Assembly: GCF_020532725.1 (NCBI RefSeq)
Contig: NZ_JAJAVC010000011.1
Coordinates: forward strand, 310,001-374,000
DNA length: 64,000 nucleotides
Direction: 5' to 3'
Origin: Methylobacillus arboreus
GTDB lineage: Bacteria > Pseudomonadota > Gammaproteobacteria > Burkholderiales > Methylophilaceae
Position 1 is the first letter of the stretch. Every line of letters begins with the position of its first letter. Below are positions 27,695-36,173 of this stretch, in pieces. The notes under the pieces were generated by a model that did not search any database, had not been told where the DNA came from, and saw nothing but the letters and a program-made list of their open reading frames with translations. Position numbers and translations under genes: made by a program.

Positions 27695-29398
27695 ATGCAA
27701 TTACCATTCAAGCTTTCATGGAGGCGCTCGGACTGGGGCGCCTTGTTCAGTTACTACCTGTTTTTCTTCTATTTTTCCGGCATCACCCATATCCTGCTGC
27801 AAATAAGCGGCACGACCATCTTTGTCGGCATGCGCCAGGCCATCGTGATGAGCCTGTTGTGGCTGATTCCGGTCATGCTGGTGCCACGCTTTGCCCGCCA
27901 GATCGCAGCGGTAATCGGCATTGTGCTCTGGGCTTTCTCCCTCGTTACCCTCGGCTATTTCTGTATTTATGGGCAGGAGTTCTCGCAAGGCGTGCTGTTT
28001 ACCATTTTCGAGTCCAATGCCGTGGAGTCGAGCGAGTTCATTGCCCATTACTTTGTCTGGTGGATGATCCCGGTCTTGTTGTTGCATAGCCTGGCGGCCT
28101 ATTGGTTGTGGCGTCGGCTGGGCAGACTGGCCATCAGCCAGCGGGCAGCTTGGGCAGTCACGGCACTTATTCTGGTCTTGTTGTTTGTGCAGCCGATGTT
28201 CAAGCAACTGGTGATCAATGGCGCAAGCCTGGATCACGCCGTGGAAAAACTGCATGACCGCATGGAGCCTGCTGTGCCGTGGCAGATGGTAATAGGCTAT
28301 GCGCACTACCGCAAACAGCTTGCGAACATGGAAGCGCTGCTGGAGCAAAACAGCAGGATTCCCCCGCTTGCCAACCTCCAGGATGCCAATGCCGGCCAAC
28401 CCGCAACGCTGGTCCTGGTGATTGGCGAGTCAACCAACCGCCAGCGCATGAGCCTGTATGGCTATCAGCGCAATACCACGCCCAATCTCGATGCGATACG
28501 TGGCGAGCTGAGCGTATTCCAGAATGTAGTCTCCTCGCGCCCGCATACGATCGAATCCCTGATGCAGGTGTTGACCTTTGCCGACCAGGAGCATCCCGAC
28601 CTGTACCTCACCAAGCCATCGCTCATGAACATGATGCATCAGGCTGGATACAAGTCTTACTGGATCACCAACCACCAGACCATCACCAAGCGCAATACGA
28701 TGCTGGCGAATTTCTCCAAGCAGACCGATGAGCAGTTCTATATGAACAACAGCCGGGCGCAGAATTCGCGCGAATACGATGCCAATGTGTTTGCCCCGTT
28801 TGAAGAGGCATTGCGTGATCCCGCGCCAAGGAAATTCATTGTCGTCCATTTGCTTGGCACGCATATGAAATATGAATACCGCTATCCGGCCGAGTTCGAT
28901 TATTTCAAGGACCGTGAGGGTGTCCCTGCCGTGTTGAACCATGATCAGGTGCAGGTCTACAACAATTACGACAATGCCGTGCGTTACAATGACTATGTCA
29001 TGTCTACCTTGATCGGCAATTTGCGCGAGCATGCTCCAAACAGCCTGATGGTCTATTTCTCCGACCATGGCGAGGATGTCTATGACGCGCCCGGCCACAA
29101 CATGCTGGGGCGCAATGAGGGCAAGCCAACCCTGCCCATGTATGCTGTGCCTTTTATTATCTGGACCTCCGAGCAATGGAAGGTCAATCATGATGTGCAT
29201 TTCGACGGCATGATGGATCGCCCTTACAGCAATGCGCATTTCATCCATACCTGGGCCGATCTCGTAGGCTTGAGTTTTGACGGTTTTGACCCTACGCTAA
29301 GTCTGGTCAATTCCCAGTTCAAGGAGCATCCATTGCTGATAGGCGACCCGTACGAGCCAAGCACTATCCGCACATTGGACCTGCATGCCCATGAGTAA
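27695..29398 (+). CDS. cptA: Phosphoethanolamine transferase CptA
   Basis: A 567-residue inner-membrane enzyme with about five N-terminal helices and a periplasmic sulfatase-like domain. It moves phosphoethanolamine from phosphatidylethanolamine to heptose I of the core. The catalytic threonine lies in VIGESTNRQRMSLYGY near residue 245, and metal ligands occur in FSDHGEDVYDAPGHN near 457. WLIPVMLVPR and YGQEFSQGVLFTIFES closely resemble E. coli CptA. I chose ATG 27695 with GGGA upstream; an in-frame GTG at 27665 is possible. It overlaps the next gene by 14 bp, indicating an operon. Confidence 0.92.
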   Translation: MQLPFKLSWRRSDWGALFSYYLFFFYFSGITHILLQISGTTIFVGMRQAIVMSLLWLIPVMLVPRFARQIAAVIGIVLWAFSLVTLGYFCIYGQEFSQGVLFTIFESNAVESSEFIAHYFVWWMIPVLLLHSLAAYWLWRRLGRLAISQRAAWAVTALILVLLFVQPMFKQLVINGASLDHAVEKLHDRMEPAVPWQMVIGYAHYRKQLANMEALLEQNSRIPPLANLQDANAGQPATLVLVIGESTNRQRMSLYGYQRNTTPNLDAIRGELSVFQNVVSSRPHTIESLMQVLTFADQEHPDLYLTKPSLMNMMHQAGYKSYWITNHQTITKRNTMLANFSKQTDEQFYMNNSRAQNSREYDANVFAPFEEALRDPAPRKFIVVHLLGTHMKYEYRYPAEFDYFKDREGVPAVLNHDQVQVYNNYDNAVRYNDYVMSTLIGNLREHAPNSLMVYFSDHGEDVYDAPGHNMLGRNEGKPTLPMYAVPFIIWTSEQWKVNHDVHFDGMMDRPYSNAHFIHTWADLVGLSFDGFDPTLSLVNSQFKEHPLLIGDPYEPSTIRTLDLHAHE

Positions 29399-30872
29399 TC
29401 CCGGCGGGATTGTCGTACCAGACTTGCAGCAATATTCCCGCGAGGCTGTTGCTTCGCCATTCAACGTGGTGCTGGATGACGGCAACCGCTTGCATGCGCT
29501 AGAAATTGTGCGGCGAGTACCGGGCAAGCGCATTGTCTGTCGCGGGTTTTGGGGCGAACAGGCAATCTATGCCAAATTTTTTATCGGCAGCCAAGCCGGA
29601 AAATATGCTGCGCGTGACAGGCGTGGTAGCAAGTGGCTGGCAGCTGCCGGCATTGCCACTCCTGCATTGCTGCTGGAATCCAGCGTGGCGACGCAGGGCA
29701 GCCAAGTGTTGTTGTATGCGGCAATTGCTGCGGACAATGCGGAGTATGCTTGGCAAGAATTGGATAAGGAAGCCAGACATGCTTTGTCAAAACGGCTGGT
29801 GGCCGAGGTGGCACGGCATCACCGGGCAGGGTTGCTGCAAACTGATTTATACCTGAAAAACTTTTTGGTCGATGCGGGCACGGTATATACCCTGGATGGT
29901 GATGGCATACGCCGCGAGCGCTATTGGGGTAAAAGCCGCCAGCGGCTGGATAACCTTGCCCGCCTGATTTCCAAGTTCGATGTGAATGCTGTTCAGGCCT
30001 GGCTGCCCGGCTTGTTGCAGCATTACGCGGAAATCCTGGAAGAGGATGAATCGCCTGACTTGGCTGCCATGCAGCAGCGCATTACGCGGCACTGGCAATA
30101 CGAGATGCGACAGTATGCCGAGAAAGTACAGCGCACCTGCAGTGATGTTGTGGCATGGCATAGTTCCCGTACTTTTACTGCAATCAACCGCCCCTATGAC
30201 AGCGCTGGCCTGCGCCATGCATTGAAGTCGCCAGACCTGCTGTTTTCACTGCCGGAAGCGGAGCGACTCAAGAGTGGCAATACCTGCACGGTGGCCGCGG
30301 TGCAAATTGATCAGCGCAAACTGGTGATCAAACGGTACAATATCAAGAGTTTTTGGCATGGGCTGGGCCGTGCGTGGCGGCCTTCAAGGGCGGTGCAAGC
30401 CTGGGCCAATGCCTTCCGCCTGCAATTGAAGGGCATTGCCACGCCTGCTGTGACTGCGGTGCTGGAGCGCCGGGTTTGGGGAGTGCGCCGCGAGGCGTAT
30501 TTACTCGCCGAGTTTGTTGAGGCGCGCGATGCCGTGGCGTTTTTTGCCGATGCAACCCTGGATGCGACTGCAAGACAGCAGGTTGCCACGGCTGTTGCCC
30601 GGTTGTTTTACCAACTTTGCTGCCTGCAGCTGGAGCATGGGGACTTCAAGGCGACCAATCTGCTGGTGCAGAGCTTGCAGCCGGTGCTGATCGACCTCGA
30701 CAGCATGAAGCAGCATGGCTGCGTCAAGTGCTTCCGGCGCAGGCATGTGCGGGACCTGCGGCGGTTCATGAAGAACTGGCAATCTGACGAGGCTACCCGT
30801 CATCTTCTCAGTAAGGCGTTCAGGGCGGTTTATACAGACCAAGGCTTGTTGGACAAAGCTGGTATTAAGTAA
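29385..30872 (+). CDS. Double kinase-fold LPS core kinase-like protein
   Basis: A 495-residue protein with two consecutive WaaP/InaA-like kinase folds. The first carries a catalytic loop QTDLYLKNFLV near residue 152 (Gln where His is usual, Asp kept) and metal motif LDGDG. The second has LEHGDFKATNLLV near residue 418 and LIDLDSM. Both active sites keep the Asp and Asn needed for phosphotransfer. Position after waaP and cptA indicates phosphorylation of inner-core sugars, perhaps two different sites. P. aeruginosa uses separate accessory kinase genes in the equivalent place. ATG 29385 is inside cptA; 29391 is an alternative start. Exact acceptors are unknown. Confidence 0.78.
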   Translation: MPMSNPGGIVVPDLQQYSREAVASPFNVVLDDGNRLHALEIVRRVPGKRIVCRGFWGEQAIYAKFFIGSQAGKYAARDRRGSKWLAAAGIATPALLLESSVATQGSQVLLYAAIAADNAEYAWQELDKEARHALSKRLVAEVARHHRAGLLQTDLYLKNFLVDAGTVYTLDGDGIRRERYWGKSRQRLDNLARLISKFDVNAVQAWLPGLLQHYAEILEEDESPDLAAMQQRITRHWQYEMRQYAEKVQRTCSDVVAWHSSRTFTAINRPYDSAGLRHALKSPDLLFSLPEAERLKSGNTCTVAAVQIDQRKLVIKRYNIKSFWHGLGRAWRPSRAVQAWANAFRLQLKGIATPAVTAVLERRVWGVRREAYLLAEFVEARDAVAFFADATLDATARQQVATAVARLFYQLCCLQLEHGDFKATNLLVQSLQPVLIDLDSMKQHGCVKCFRRRHVRDLRRFMKNWQSDEATRHLLSKAFRAVYTDQGLLDKAGIK

Positions 30873-30884
30873 AGCGAAAGACGA

Positions 30885-32603
30885 ATGATCATTCTAGGTT
30901 TATCAGGCGCGTTGGGGCATGATGCCTCGGCCGCTATTATTGTCGATGGAAAAATCGTGGCGGCGGCAGAGGAAGAGCGCTTCATCCGCGACAAGCATGC
31001 CAAGAACAAGTTTCCGCTGGAAGCTGCCCGCTACTGCTTGCGCGAGGCCGGCGTGCGGCCTGAACAGGTTGATATCGTCGCGTTCCCCTATGGCGAGATT
31101 CCCTTGAGCAGTGGCGCGCGCTGGCATTATGCCAAGCGCTACTGGTATGCGCCTGACCGTGCATTGGATGCCTTGTTCAATGGCAACCGCCGCTTCCGCC
31201 GAAATCGTGACAAATCGCTTGCCCTGATGCGCGAGCTGGGCCTGACCAAGGCGCGCTTCGTGCCAGTGGAACACCACCTGGCCCATGCAAGTAGCGCCTA
31301 TCACTTAAGCGGGTTCAAGGAAAAAACCGCGATTGTTGGCATTGACGGCAAGGGAGAGTATGCCACTACATTCTTCGGCTATGGCGAGAATGGCAAGATT
31401 CACAAGATCAAGGAATTCTACGATCCGGATTCCCTGGGCGGCATGTATGGCGCGATTACCGAGTACCTTGGTTTCGAGATGCTGGACGGCGAGTTCAAGG
31501 TGATGGGCATGGCGCCGTATGGCGATCCCAAGCGTTACGACTTGTCGCGCCTGGCCAAGTTCGAGAATGGCGAACTCAAGATCAATACCGATTACGTCAA
31601 TGTGGTGGGCCTGCGCCGCTACAAGGAGAAGGGCAAAGGGTATTACTTCACGCCCAAACTGGTGGAATGGCTAGGGCCCAAGCGCCAGGGCGACGAGATT
31701 GACGACCCCTATATCCACTACGCAGCCTCCATACAGCAGTTGCTCGAAGACATTGCGCTGGAGATGATCGAGTATTACCTCGGCGACATCATCCGCGAGA
31801 CGGGCCGCATTGCCATGGCGGGTGGCGTGGCGCTCAACGTCAAGCTCAACCAGCGCATCATCGGCTTGCCGCATGTGAAGGAGCTGTTCGTGCAGCCCGC
31901 CTCAGGCGATAACGGCACGTCACTCGGTGCGGCAAGCTATGTGGCTGCTGAGTCGGGCGAGCCGTTGGAGCCGATGCGTCATGCCTACCTTGGCCCGTCC
32001 TTTACCACTGAGGAATGTATTGCAGCCTGTGAGGCGCATCCTGCCAAGCCCAAGTTCCAGCGTGTGGAAAATGCGCCGCAGAAGGGTGCTGAGATTCTTT
32101 CCCAGGGCAATCCGCTTGCCTGGTTCCAGGGACGCATGGAGTTCGGCCCGCGCGCATTGGGCTGCCGCAGCATCCTCGGTGACCCCAGCCATCCGGGCGT
32201 GGCAGACCGCATCAACGCCCAGATCAAGTACCGCGAGCGCTGGCGGCCATTCTGCCCCAGCATGCTGGACCGTGTGGCGGCGGATATCCTGCAGACGGAT
32301 CACCCCGCGCCTTACATGACATTCACTTTTGATGTGGCCGAACACTGGAAGCCGCGTATTCCCGAAGTGGTGCATGAAGACGGCACGGCGCGCGCGCAGA
32401 TCGTCAGCAAGGACACCAATCCACGCTACTACGCGTTGATTGAAGAATTGGAACGCCTGCGCAATGTGCCTGTGATACTCAACACCTCACTTAACCGCCG
32501 TGGCGAGCCCATGATTTGCAGTCCTACAGACGCACTCAATATGTTTTACGGTTGCGATCTCGAATATCTCCTCATGGAAGATGTCCTTGTAACTAAGGGT
32601 TAG
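30885..32603 (+). CDS. NodU/CmcH-family carbamoyltransferase, probably LPS core O-carbamoylation
   Basis: A 572-residue protein. The N-terminal YrdC/Kae1-like ASKHA domain carries GHDASAAIIVDGKI, EEERFIRDKHAK and the metal-binding EHHLAHASSAY, followed by MAGGVALNVKLNQR. The C-terminal carbamoyltransferase part has FQGRMEFGPRALGCRSIL and RPFCPSM. Relatives move carbamoyl from carbamoyl phosphate via carbamoyl-AMP to a hydroxyl group. The gene lies 12 bp after the double kinase in the core operon. P. aeruginosa has a carbamoyltransferase gene (wapO) in its core cluster and a 7-O-carbamoylated heptose, so the same role is inferred. A terminator follows. Confidence 0.85.
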   Translation: MIILGLSGALGHDASAAIIVDGKIVAAAEEERFIRDKHAKNKFPLEAARYCLREAGVRPEQVDIVAFPYGEIPLSSGARWHYAKRYWYAPDRALDALFNGNRRFRRNRDKSLALMRELGLTKARFVPVEHHLAHASSAYHLSGFKEKTAIVGIDGKGEYATTFFGYGENGKIHKIKEFYDPDSLGGMYGAITEYLGFEMLDGEFKVMGMAPYGDPKRYDLSRLAKFENGELKINTDYVNVVGLRRYKEKGKGYYFTPKLVEWLGPKRQGDEIDDPYIHYAASIQQLLEDIALEMIEYYLGDIIRETGRIAMAGGVALNVKLNQRIIGLPHVKELFVQPASGDNGTSLGAASYVAAESGEPLEPMRHAYLGPSFTTEECIAACEAHPAKPKFQRVENAPQKGAEILSQGNPLAWFQGRMEFGPRALGCRSILGDPSHPGVADRINAQIKYRERWRPFCPSMLDRVAADILQTDHPAPYMTFTFDVAEHWKPRIPEVVHEDGTARAQIVSKDTNPRYYALIEELERLRNVPVILNTSLNRRGEPMICSPTDALNMFYGCDLEYLLMEDVLVTKG

Positions 32604-32612
32604 GCCGGATAA

Positions 32613-32657
32613 GGTTTGCAGTGGGGGTTTGTCCGCTGCAAACCCATGGTTTTTTTA
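32613..32657 (+). terminator. Terminator after the carbamoyltransferase gene
   Basis: GGTTTGCAG (32613-32621) pairs with CTGCAAACC (32636-32644), followed a few bases later by TTTTTTT. It closes the waaG-to-carbamoyltransferase operon before the edd promoter. Confidence 0.75.
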
Positions 32658-32679
32658 CCTTATCCCAGTCGTGGTTAAT

Positions 32680-32709
32680 TTGACGATGCCTAGCGCTTTC
32701 AGCGATAAT
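32680..32709 (+). promoter_or_regulatory. edd: Promoter of edd
   Basis: TTGACG (32680-32685) and GATAAT (32704-32709) are spaced by 18 bp, close to the sigma-70 consensus, and lie 38 bp upstream of the edd ATG. Confidence 0.6.
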
Positions 32710-32746
32710 TCCTGGCTAAACTCAACTTTCCAGCAGCATAAAATTA

Positions 32747-34561
32747 ATGACACAAACCCTGATAGAAGTCACTGAGCGCATTCGTGAGCGCAGTGCGCCC
32801 ACCCGTAAGGCCTACCTGCAACGCATAGACCAGATCATCAACCGCACACGCGGCGCTGATCGTCTCGGCTGTGCGAATGTGGCGCACGCTTTCGCTGCCA
32901 TGCCCAATAACGACAAATTCCGAGTTGTGGCAGAAAAAGCGCCGCATATCGGCATTGTCACGGCTTACAACGATATGTTGTCGGCGCACCAGCCTTATGA
33001 AACCTACCCTGCCATTATTCGTGATGAAGCTCGCAAATATGGTGCAACGGTACAGGTTGCGGGCGGTGTTCCTGCCATGTGTGATGGCATTACGCAAGGG
33101 GAGCCGGGCATGGAACTCAGCTTGTTCTCCCGCGATACCATTGCCATGAGTACGGCAATTTCCCTGTCTCATGATGTATTCGATGCGGCTTTGCTACTGG
33201 GCATCTGTGACAAGATTGTGCCCGGCTTGCTTATCGGTGCGTTGCATTTCGGTCATCTGCCCTGTGTGTTTGTCCCTGCCGGCCCGATGGCAACAGGGAT
33301 TGATAACACTACCAAGTCCAAGGTGCGCGAGAAATACGCCCAGGGCCTGGTGGGCCGTGAAGAGTTGCTTGCCTCCGAGTCTGCGGCCTATCACGGCGCT
33401 GGCACCTGTACTTTCTTCGGCACTGCCAACAGCAACCAGATGCTGATCGAAGCCATGGGCCTGCATGTGCCTGGCGCTGCCTTTGTTCACCCGCATGACG
33501 ACATGCGTGAATTATTGACCCGTGAATCGGTCAAGACGGTGCTATCCATCACCAAGGGACAGCGTTTCACGCCAATTGGCAAGATGGTGGATGAACGTGT
33601 CATCGTCAATGCCATCGTGGCGCTGCTGGCTACCGGCGGCAGTACCAATCACCTGATCCACTGGGTCGCGGTGGCGCGTGCGGCCGGTATCATCATCGAC
33701 TGGTCTGACTTCTCCAAGCTGTCGCAAAATACGCCATTGCTGGCGCGTGTTTACCCTAATGGTACTGCAGACGTGAACCAGTTCCAGACTGCAGGCGGCC
33801 CCAGCTTCGTGATCCGTGAGCTGGTTGATGCTGGCTATATGCACGGCGATGTGAATTCAGTGGTAATCGGCGGCTTGCGTGATTTCGGCAAGAAGCCGGT
33901 CAAGTCCGACGATGGCCTGATCTGGGTAGACTTGCCCAAGGAAAGCCCGGACGAAACCATTGTGCGCAATACCTCCAAGCCATTCAGCGAATCCGGCGGC
34001 CTGCGCTTGCTGACCGGCAACCTGGGCCGGTCCGTGATCAAGAGTTCTGCTGTGCCGGAAGATCGGCAGATCATTGAAGCGCCTGCGATTGTTTTCAATG
34101 GCCAGGAAGAACTGCTGGCTGCGTTTGAGCGTGGCGAGCTAGAAAAAGACTTTATCGCTGTCGTTCGCTTCCAAGGCCCGCGTGCCAATGGCATGCCGGA
34201 GTTGCATAAATTGACACCTCCGTTGTCCGTGTTGCAAGGCAAGGGCTACCGTGTTGCCATTGTGACTGATGGCCGTATGAGTGGCGCTTCTGGCAAAGTG
34301 CCCGCCGCGATCCACTTGAGCCCCGAGGCCTTGGCTGGTGGGGCAATCGGCAAGATTCGCACTGGCGACCTGATCCGCCTCAATGCGATTGTCGGCACCC
34401 TGAATGCCCTGGTGGATGACGAAGAATGGCAGGCCCGTTCTGTGGCCGTCATGACTGAGGCGCAACGCAATAACAATGGCCATGGCATTGGCCGTGAGCT
34501 GTTTGGCGGGATGCGCAGGAATGTACATTCGGCCGAAGAAGGCGCCGTCACCTGGTTGTAA
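32747..34561 (+). CDS. edd: Phosphogluconate dehydratase
   Basis: A 604-residue iron-sulfur enzyme of the IlvD/Edd family. It dehydrates 6-phosphogluconate to 2-keto-3-deoxy-6-phosphogluconate (KDPG) in the Entner-Doudoroff pathway. Candidate cluster cysteines occur in GVPAMCDGITQG, LGICDKIVPG and the GAGTCTFFGTANSNQM segment, and RMSGASGKVPAAIHLSPEA is the C-terminal family motif. Length is typical of Edd. No good Shine-Dalgarno sequence precedes ATG 32747. eda follows 211 bp downstream, after a hairpin repeat that begins directly at the edd stop. In RuMP-cycle methylotrophs this pathway cleaves hexose phosphate to pyruvate and glyceraldehyde 3-phosphate. Confidence 0.96.
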   Translation: MTQTLIEVTERIRERSAPTRKAYLQRIDQIINRTRGADRLGCANVAHAFAAMPNNDKFRVVAEKAPHIGIVTAYNDMLSAHQPYETYPAIIRDEARKYGATVQVAGGVPAMCDGITQGEPGMELSLFSRDTIAMSTAISLSHDVFDAALLLGICDKIVPGLLIGALHFGHLPCVFVPAGPMATGIDNTTKSKVREKYAQGLVGREELLASESAAYHGAGTCTFFGTANSNQMLIEAMGLHVPGAAFVHPHDDMRELLTRESVKTVLSITKGQRFTPIGKMVDERVIVNAIVALLATGGSTNHLIHWVAVARAAGIIIDWSDFSKLSQNTPLLARVYPNGTADVNQFQTAGGPSFVIRELVDAGYMHGDVNSVVIGGLRDFGKKPVKSDDGLIWVDLPKESPDETIVRNTSKPFSESGGLRLLTGNLGRSVIKSSAVPEDRQIIEAPAIVFNGQEELLAAFERGELEKDFIAVVRFQGPRANGMPELHKLTPPLSVLQGKGYRVAIVTDGRMSGASGKVPAAIHLSPEALAGGAIGKIRTGDLIRLNAIVGTLNALVDDEEWQARSVAVMTEAQRNNNGHGIGRELFGGMRRNVHSAEEGAVTWL

Positions 34562-34660
34562 GCCATTTGAAAATACGCGGGGGACTTCGTTGTTTTTCGC
34601 TTGCCGTACTAACGTACTGTCTGCGCTCAAACGCCTCGTCCGCCGCGATTTTGAAATGGC
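34562..34660. repeat. Imperfect inverted repeat with GTAC core, edd-eda gap
   Basis: Arms 34562-34585 (GCCATTTGAAAATACGCGGG...) and 34638-34660 pair with only a few mismatches. The centre holds TTGCC-GTACTAACGTAC-TGTCTGCGCTC, with a small GTAC/GTAC stem at 34606-34617. It starts at the first base after the edd stop. The core resembles the one in the repeat at 47606. In the remainder of the gap to eda I see nothing notable. Confidence 0.75.
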
Positions 34661-34772
34661 CTGTATTTCTGCTTCAGAATTGACGTAACTACAGATTTAT
34701 TCAGATATTCCGGTCTCAACGATGTTGAACAACATTCGCAGCTTTTTAATAATTAACCCATAGGTATTGAAT

Positions 34773-35399
34773 ATGAGCACACTAGATTTAGCCAACCATG
34801 GCCCCGTAATCCCGGTCATCGTCATCAACAAGGTGGAAGATGCTGTGCCTATGGCAGAAGCCTTGCTTGAAGGCGGCATCAAGGTGCTGGAAGTGACCTT
34901 GCGTACCCCAGTGGCCCTGCAAGCGATGGAAGCCATTGCCAAGGCTGTGCCGGATGCTATTCTCGGTGCCGGTACGGTACGCAGCATCAAGGATGCCCAG
35001 GCCAGCAAGGATGTGGGCTGTCAGTTTGCGGTCAGCCCTGGCTATATTAGTGAGTTGGGTCGCGCTGCACGTGAAATCGGCTTGCCATTGTTGCCGGGCG
35101 TGTCTACCGGCAGTGAAATCATGCAGGCCAATGCCGATGATTATTACTTCCTCAAATTGTTCCCAGCCGTTGCCGTGGGCGGTATCAACCTGCTCAAGGG
35201 CTTTGCCGGCCCGTTCGGCGACGTGAAATTCTGCCCGACTGGCGGGGTGACGGTGGATTCTGCTCCGCAATTTCTTGCATTGCCTAACGTGGTGGTTTGC
35301 GGTGGCACGTGGTTGACGCCGGCAGATGCCGTGGCACGCAAGGATTGGGCGCACATCACCAAGCTGGCACGTGAAGCCAGCGCAATCAAGGCAGCTTAG
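34773..35399 (+). CDS. eda: KDPG/KHG aldolase
   Basis: A 208-residue class I aldolase that splits 2-keto-3-deoxy-6-phosphogluconate into pyruvate and glyceraldehyde 3-phosphate. The catalytic glutamate is in LEVTLRTP and the Schiff-base lysine in YYFLKLFPA. FCPTGGVTVDSAPQFLALPNVVVCGGTWL is the C-terminal phosphate-binding and family block. ATG 34773 was preferred to an in-frame TTG at 34767 because AGG at 34762-34764 is well spaced. It functions with edd; the intervening repeat may act as a transcript-processing or attenuation element. Confidence 0.96.
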   Translation: MSTLDLANHGPVIPVIVINKVEDAVPMAEALLEGGIKVLEVTLRTPVALQAMEAIAKAVPDAILGAGTVRSIKDAQASKDVGCQFAVSPGYISELGRAAREIGLPLLPGVSTGSEIMQANADDYYFLKLFPAVAVGGINLLKGFAGPFGDVKFCPTGGVTVDSAPQFLALPNVVVCGGTWLTPADAVARKDWAHITKLAREASAIKAA

Positions 35400-35405
35400 T
35401 CTTAA

Positions 35406-35440
35406 TGTATTACAGGCCCCGATGGGGCGTGTGTATTACA
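35406..35440. promoter_or_regulatory. Paired TGTATTACA dyads flanking a GC-rich stem
   Basis: TGTATTACA occurs at 35406-35414 and 35432-35440, each a near-perfect palindrome (TGTA-T-TACA), with GCCCC/GGGGC stem sequence between. The unit lies 62 bp upstream of the HAD-phosphatase gene, just after eda. It could be a regulator binding pair or an eda terminator; no T-tract follows. Confidence 0.35.
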
Positions 35441-35501
35441 TCAATGCGGCCAGAGTCTGTGGTCGCGCTTAGCGGGTGTCATCTGAACCTCAGGTAGTTA
35501 T

Positions 35502-36173
35502 ATGCTGAATCTCGACCAATATCGTACCTTGGTGTTTGATTGTGATGGCGTCATCCTCAATTCCAATCATCTGAAAATTGAGGCCTACTTTGCCACCGCC
35601 AAGAACTTTGGCGCGAGTGATCAGGCGGCCCAGGCGCTGGTTGACTACCATATCAAGCTGGGCGGTATTTCCCGCTTCGTCAAATTCGAGTATTTCCTCA
35701 ATGAAATCCTGAAAAAACCATCAACGCAGGCGGATGTGGATTTTTTGCTGGAGGATTTTGGCCGTGAAGTGCGCAAGCGCCTGGCTACTTGTGAGATTGC
35801 ACCGGGGCTTGAGCAATTGCGTGAAAAGACGGCTGCAAGCAATTGGCTGGTGATTTCCGGTGGTGACCAGGAGGAGTTACGGGCGATTTTTGCCGAACGT
35901 AATCTAATGTCACTTTTTGATGGTGGCATTTTCGGCAGTCCAGATAACAAGGACCAGATCATGGCACGCGAGATCGGACATGATAATATCCGTCAGCGTG
36001 CAATGTTTATCGGGGATAGCCGCTATGATCATGAATCCTCAAGCCGTGCCGGGCTTGATTTTGTCTTCCTGTATGCCTGGACAGATTTCCCTGATTGGCA
36101 GGCGTATTGCTCCAGCCATGACATCAAAGTGCTCCCCGATATCAACACCTTGCTAACACAAGCATGCAATTGA
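35502..36173 (+). CDS. HAD-superfamily phosphatase
   Basis: A 223-residue HAD hydrolase. Motif I is VFDCDGVILNSN near residue 12 (both aspartates present), with the helical cap after it, motif II around VISGGDQEE, the lysine in PDNKDQIM and motif IV in FIGDSRYDHESSSRAGL. It probably removes phosphate from a small metabolite or sugar phosphate. It overlaps the kinase-glycosyltransferase gene by 10 bp, so it belongs to the core-assembly operon and may act on a sugar precursor. No closer assignment is possible from the sequence. It is probably cytoplasmic; no signal peptide. Confidence 0.8.
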   Translation: MLNLDQYRTLVFDCDGVILNSNHLKIEAYFATAKNFGASDQAAQALVDYHIKLGGISRFVKFEYFLNEILKKPSTQADVDFLLEDFGREVRKRLATCEIAPGLEQLREKTAASNWLVISGGDQEELRAIFAERNLMSLFDGGIFGSPDNKDQIMAREIGHDNIRQRAMFIGDSRYDHESSSRAGLDFVFLYAWTDFPDWQAYCSSHDIKVLPDINTLLTQACN

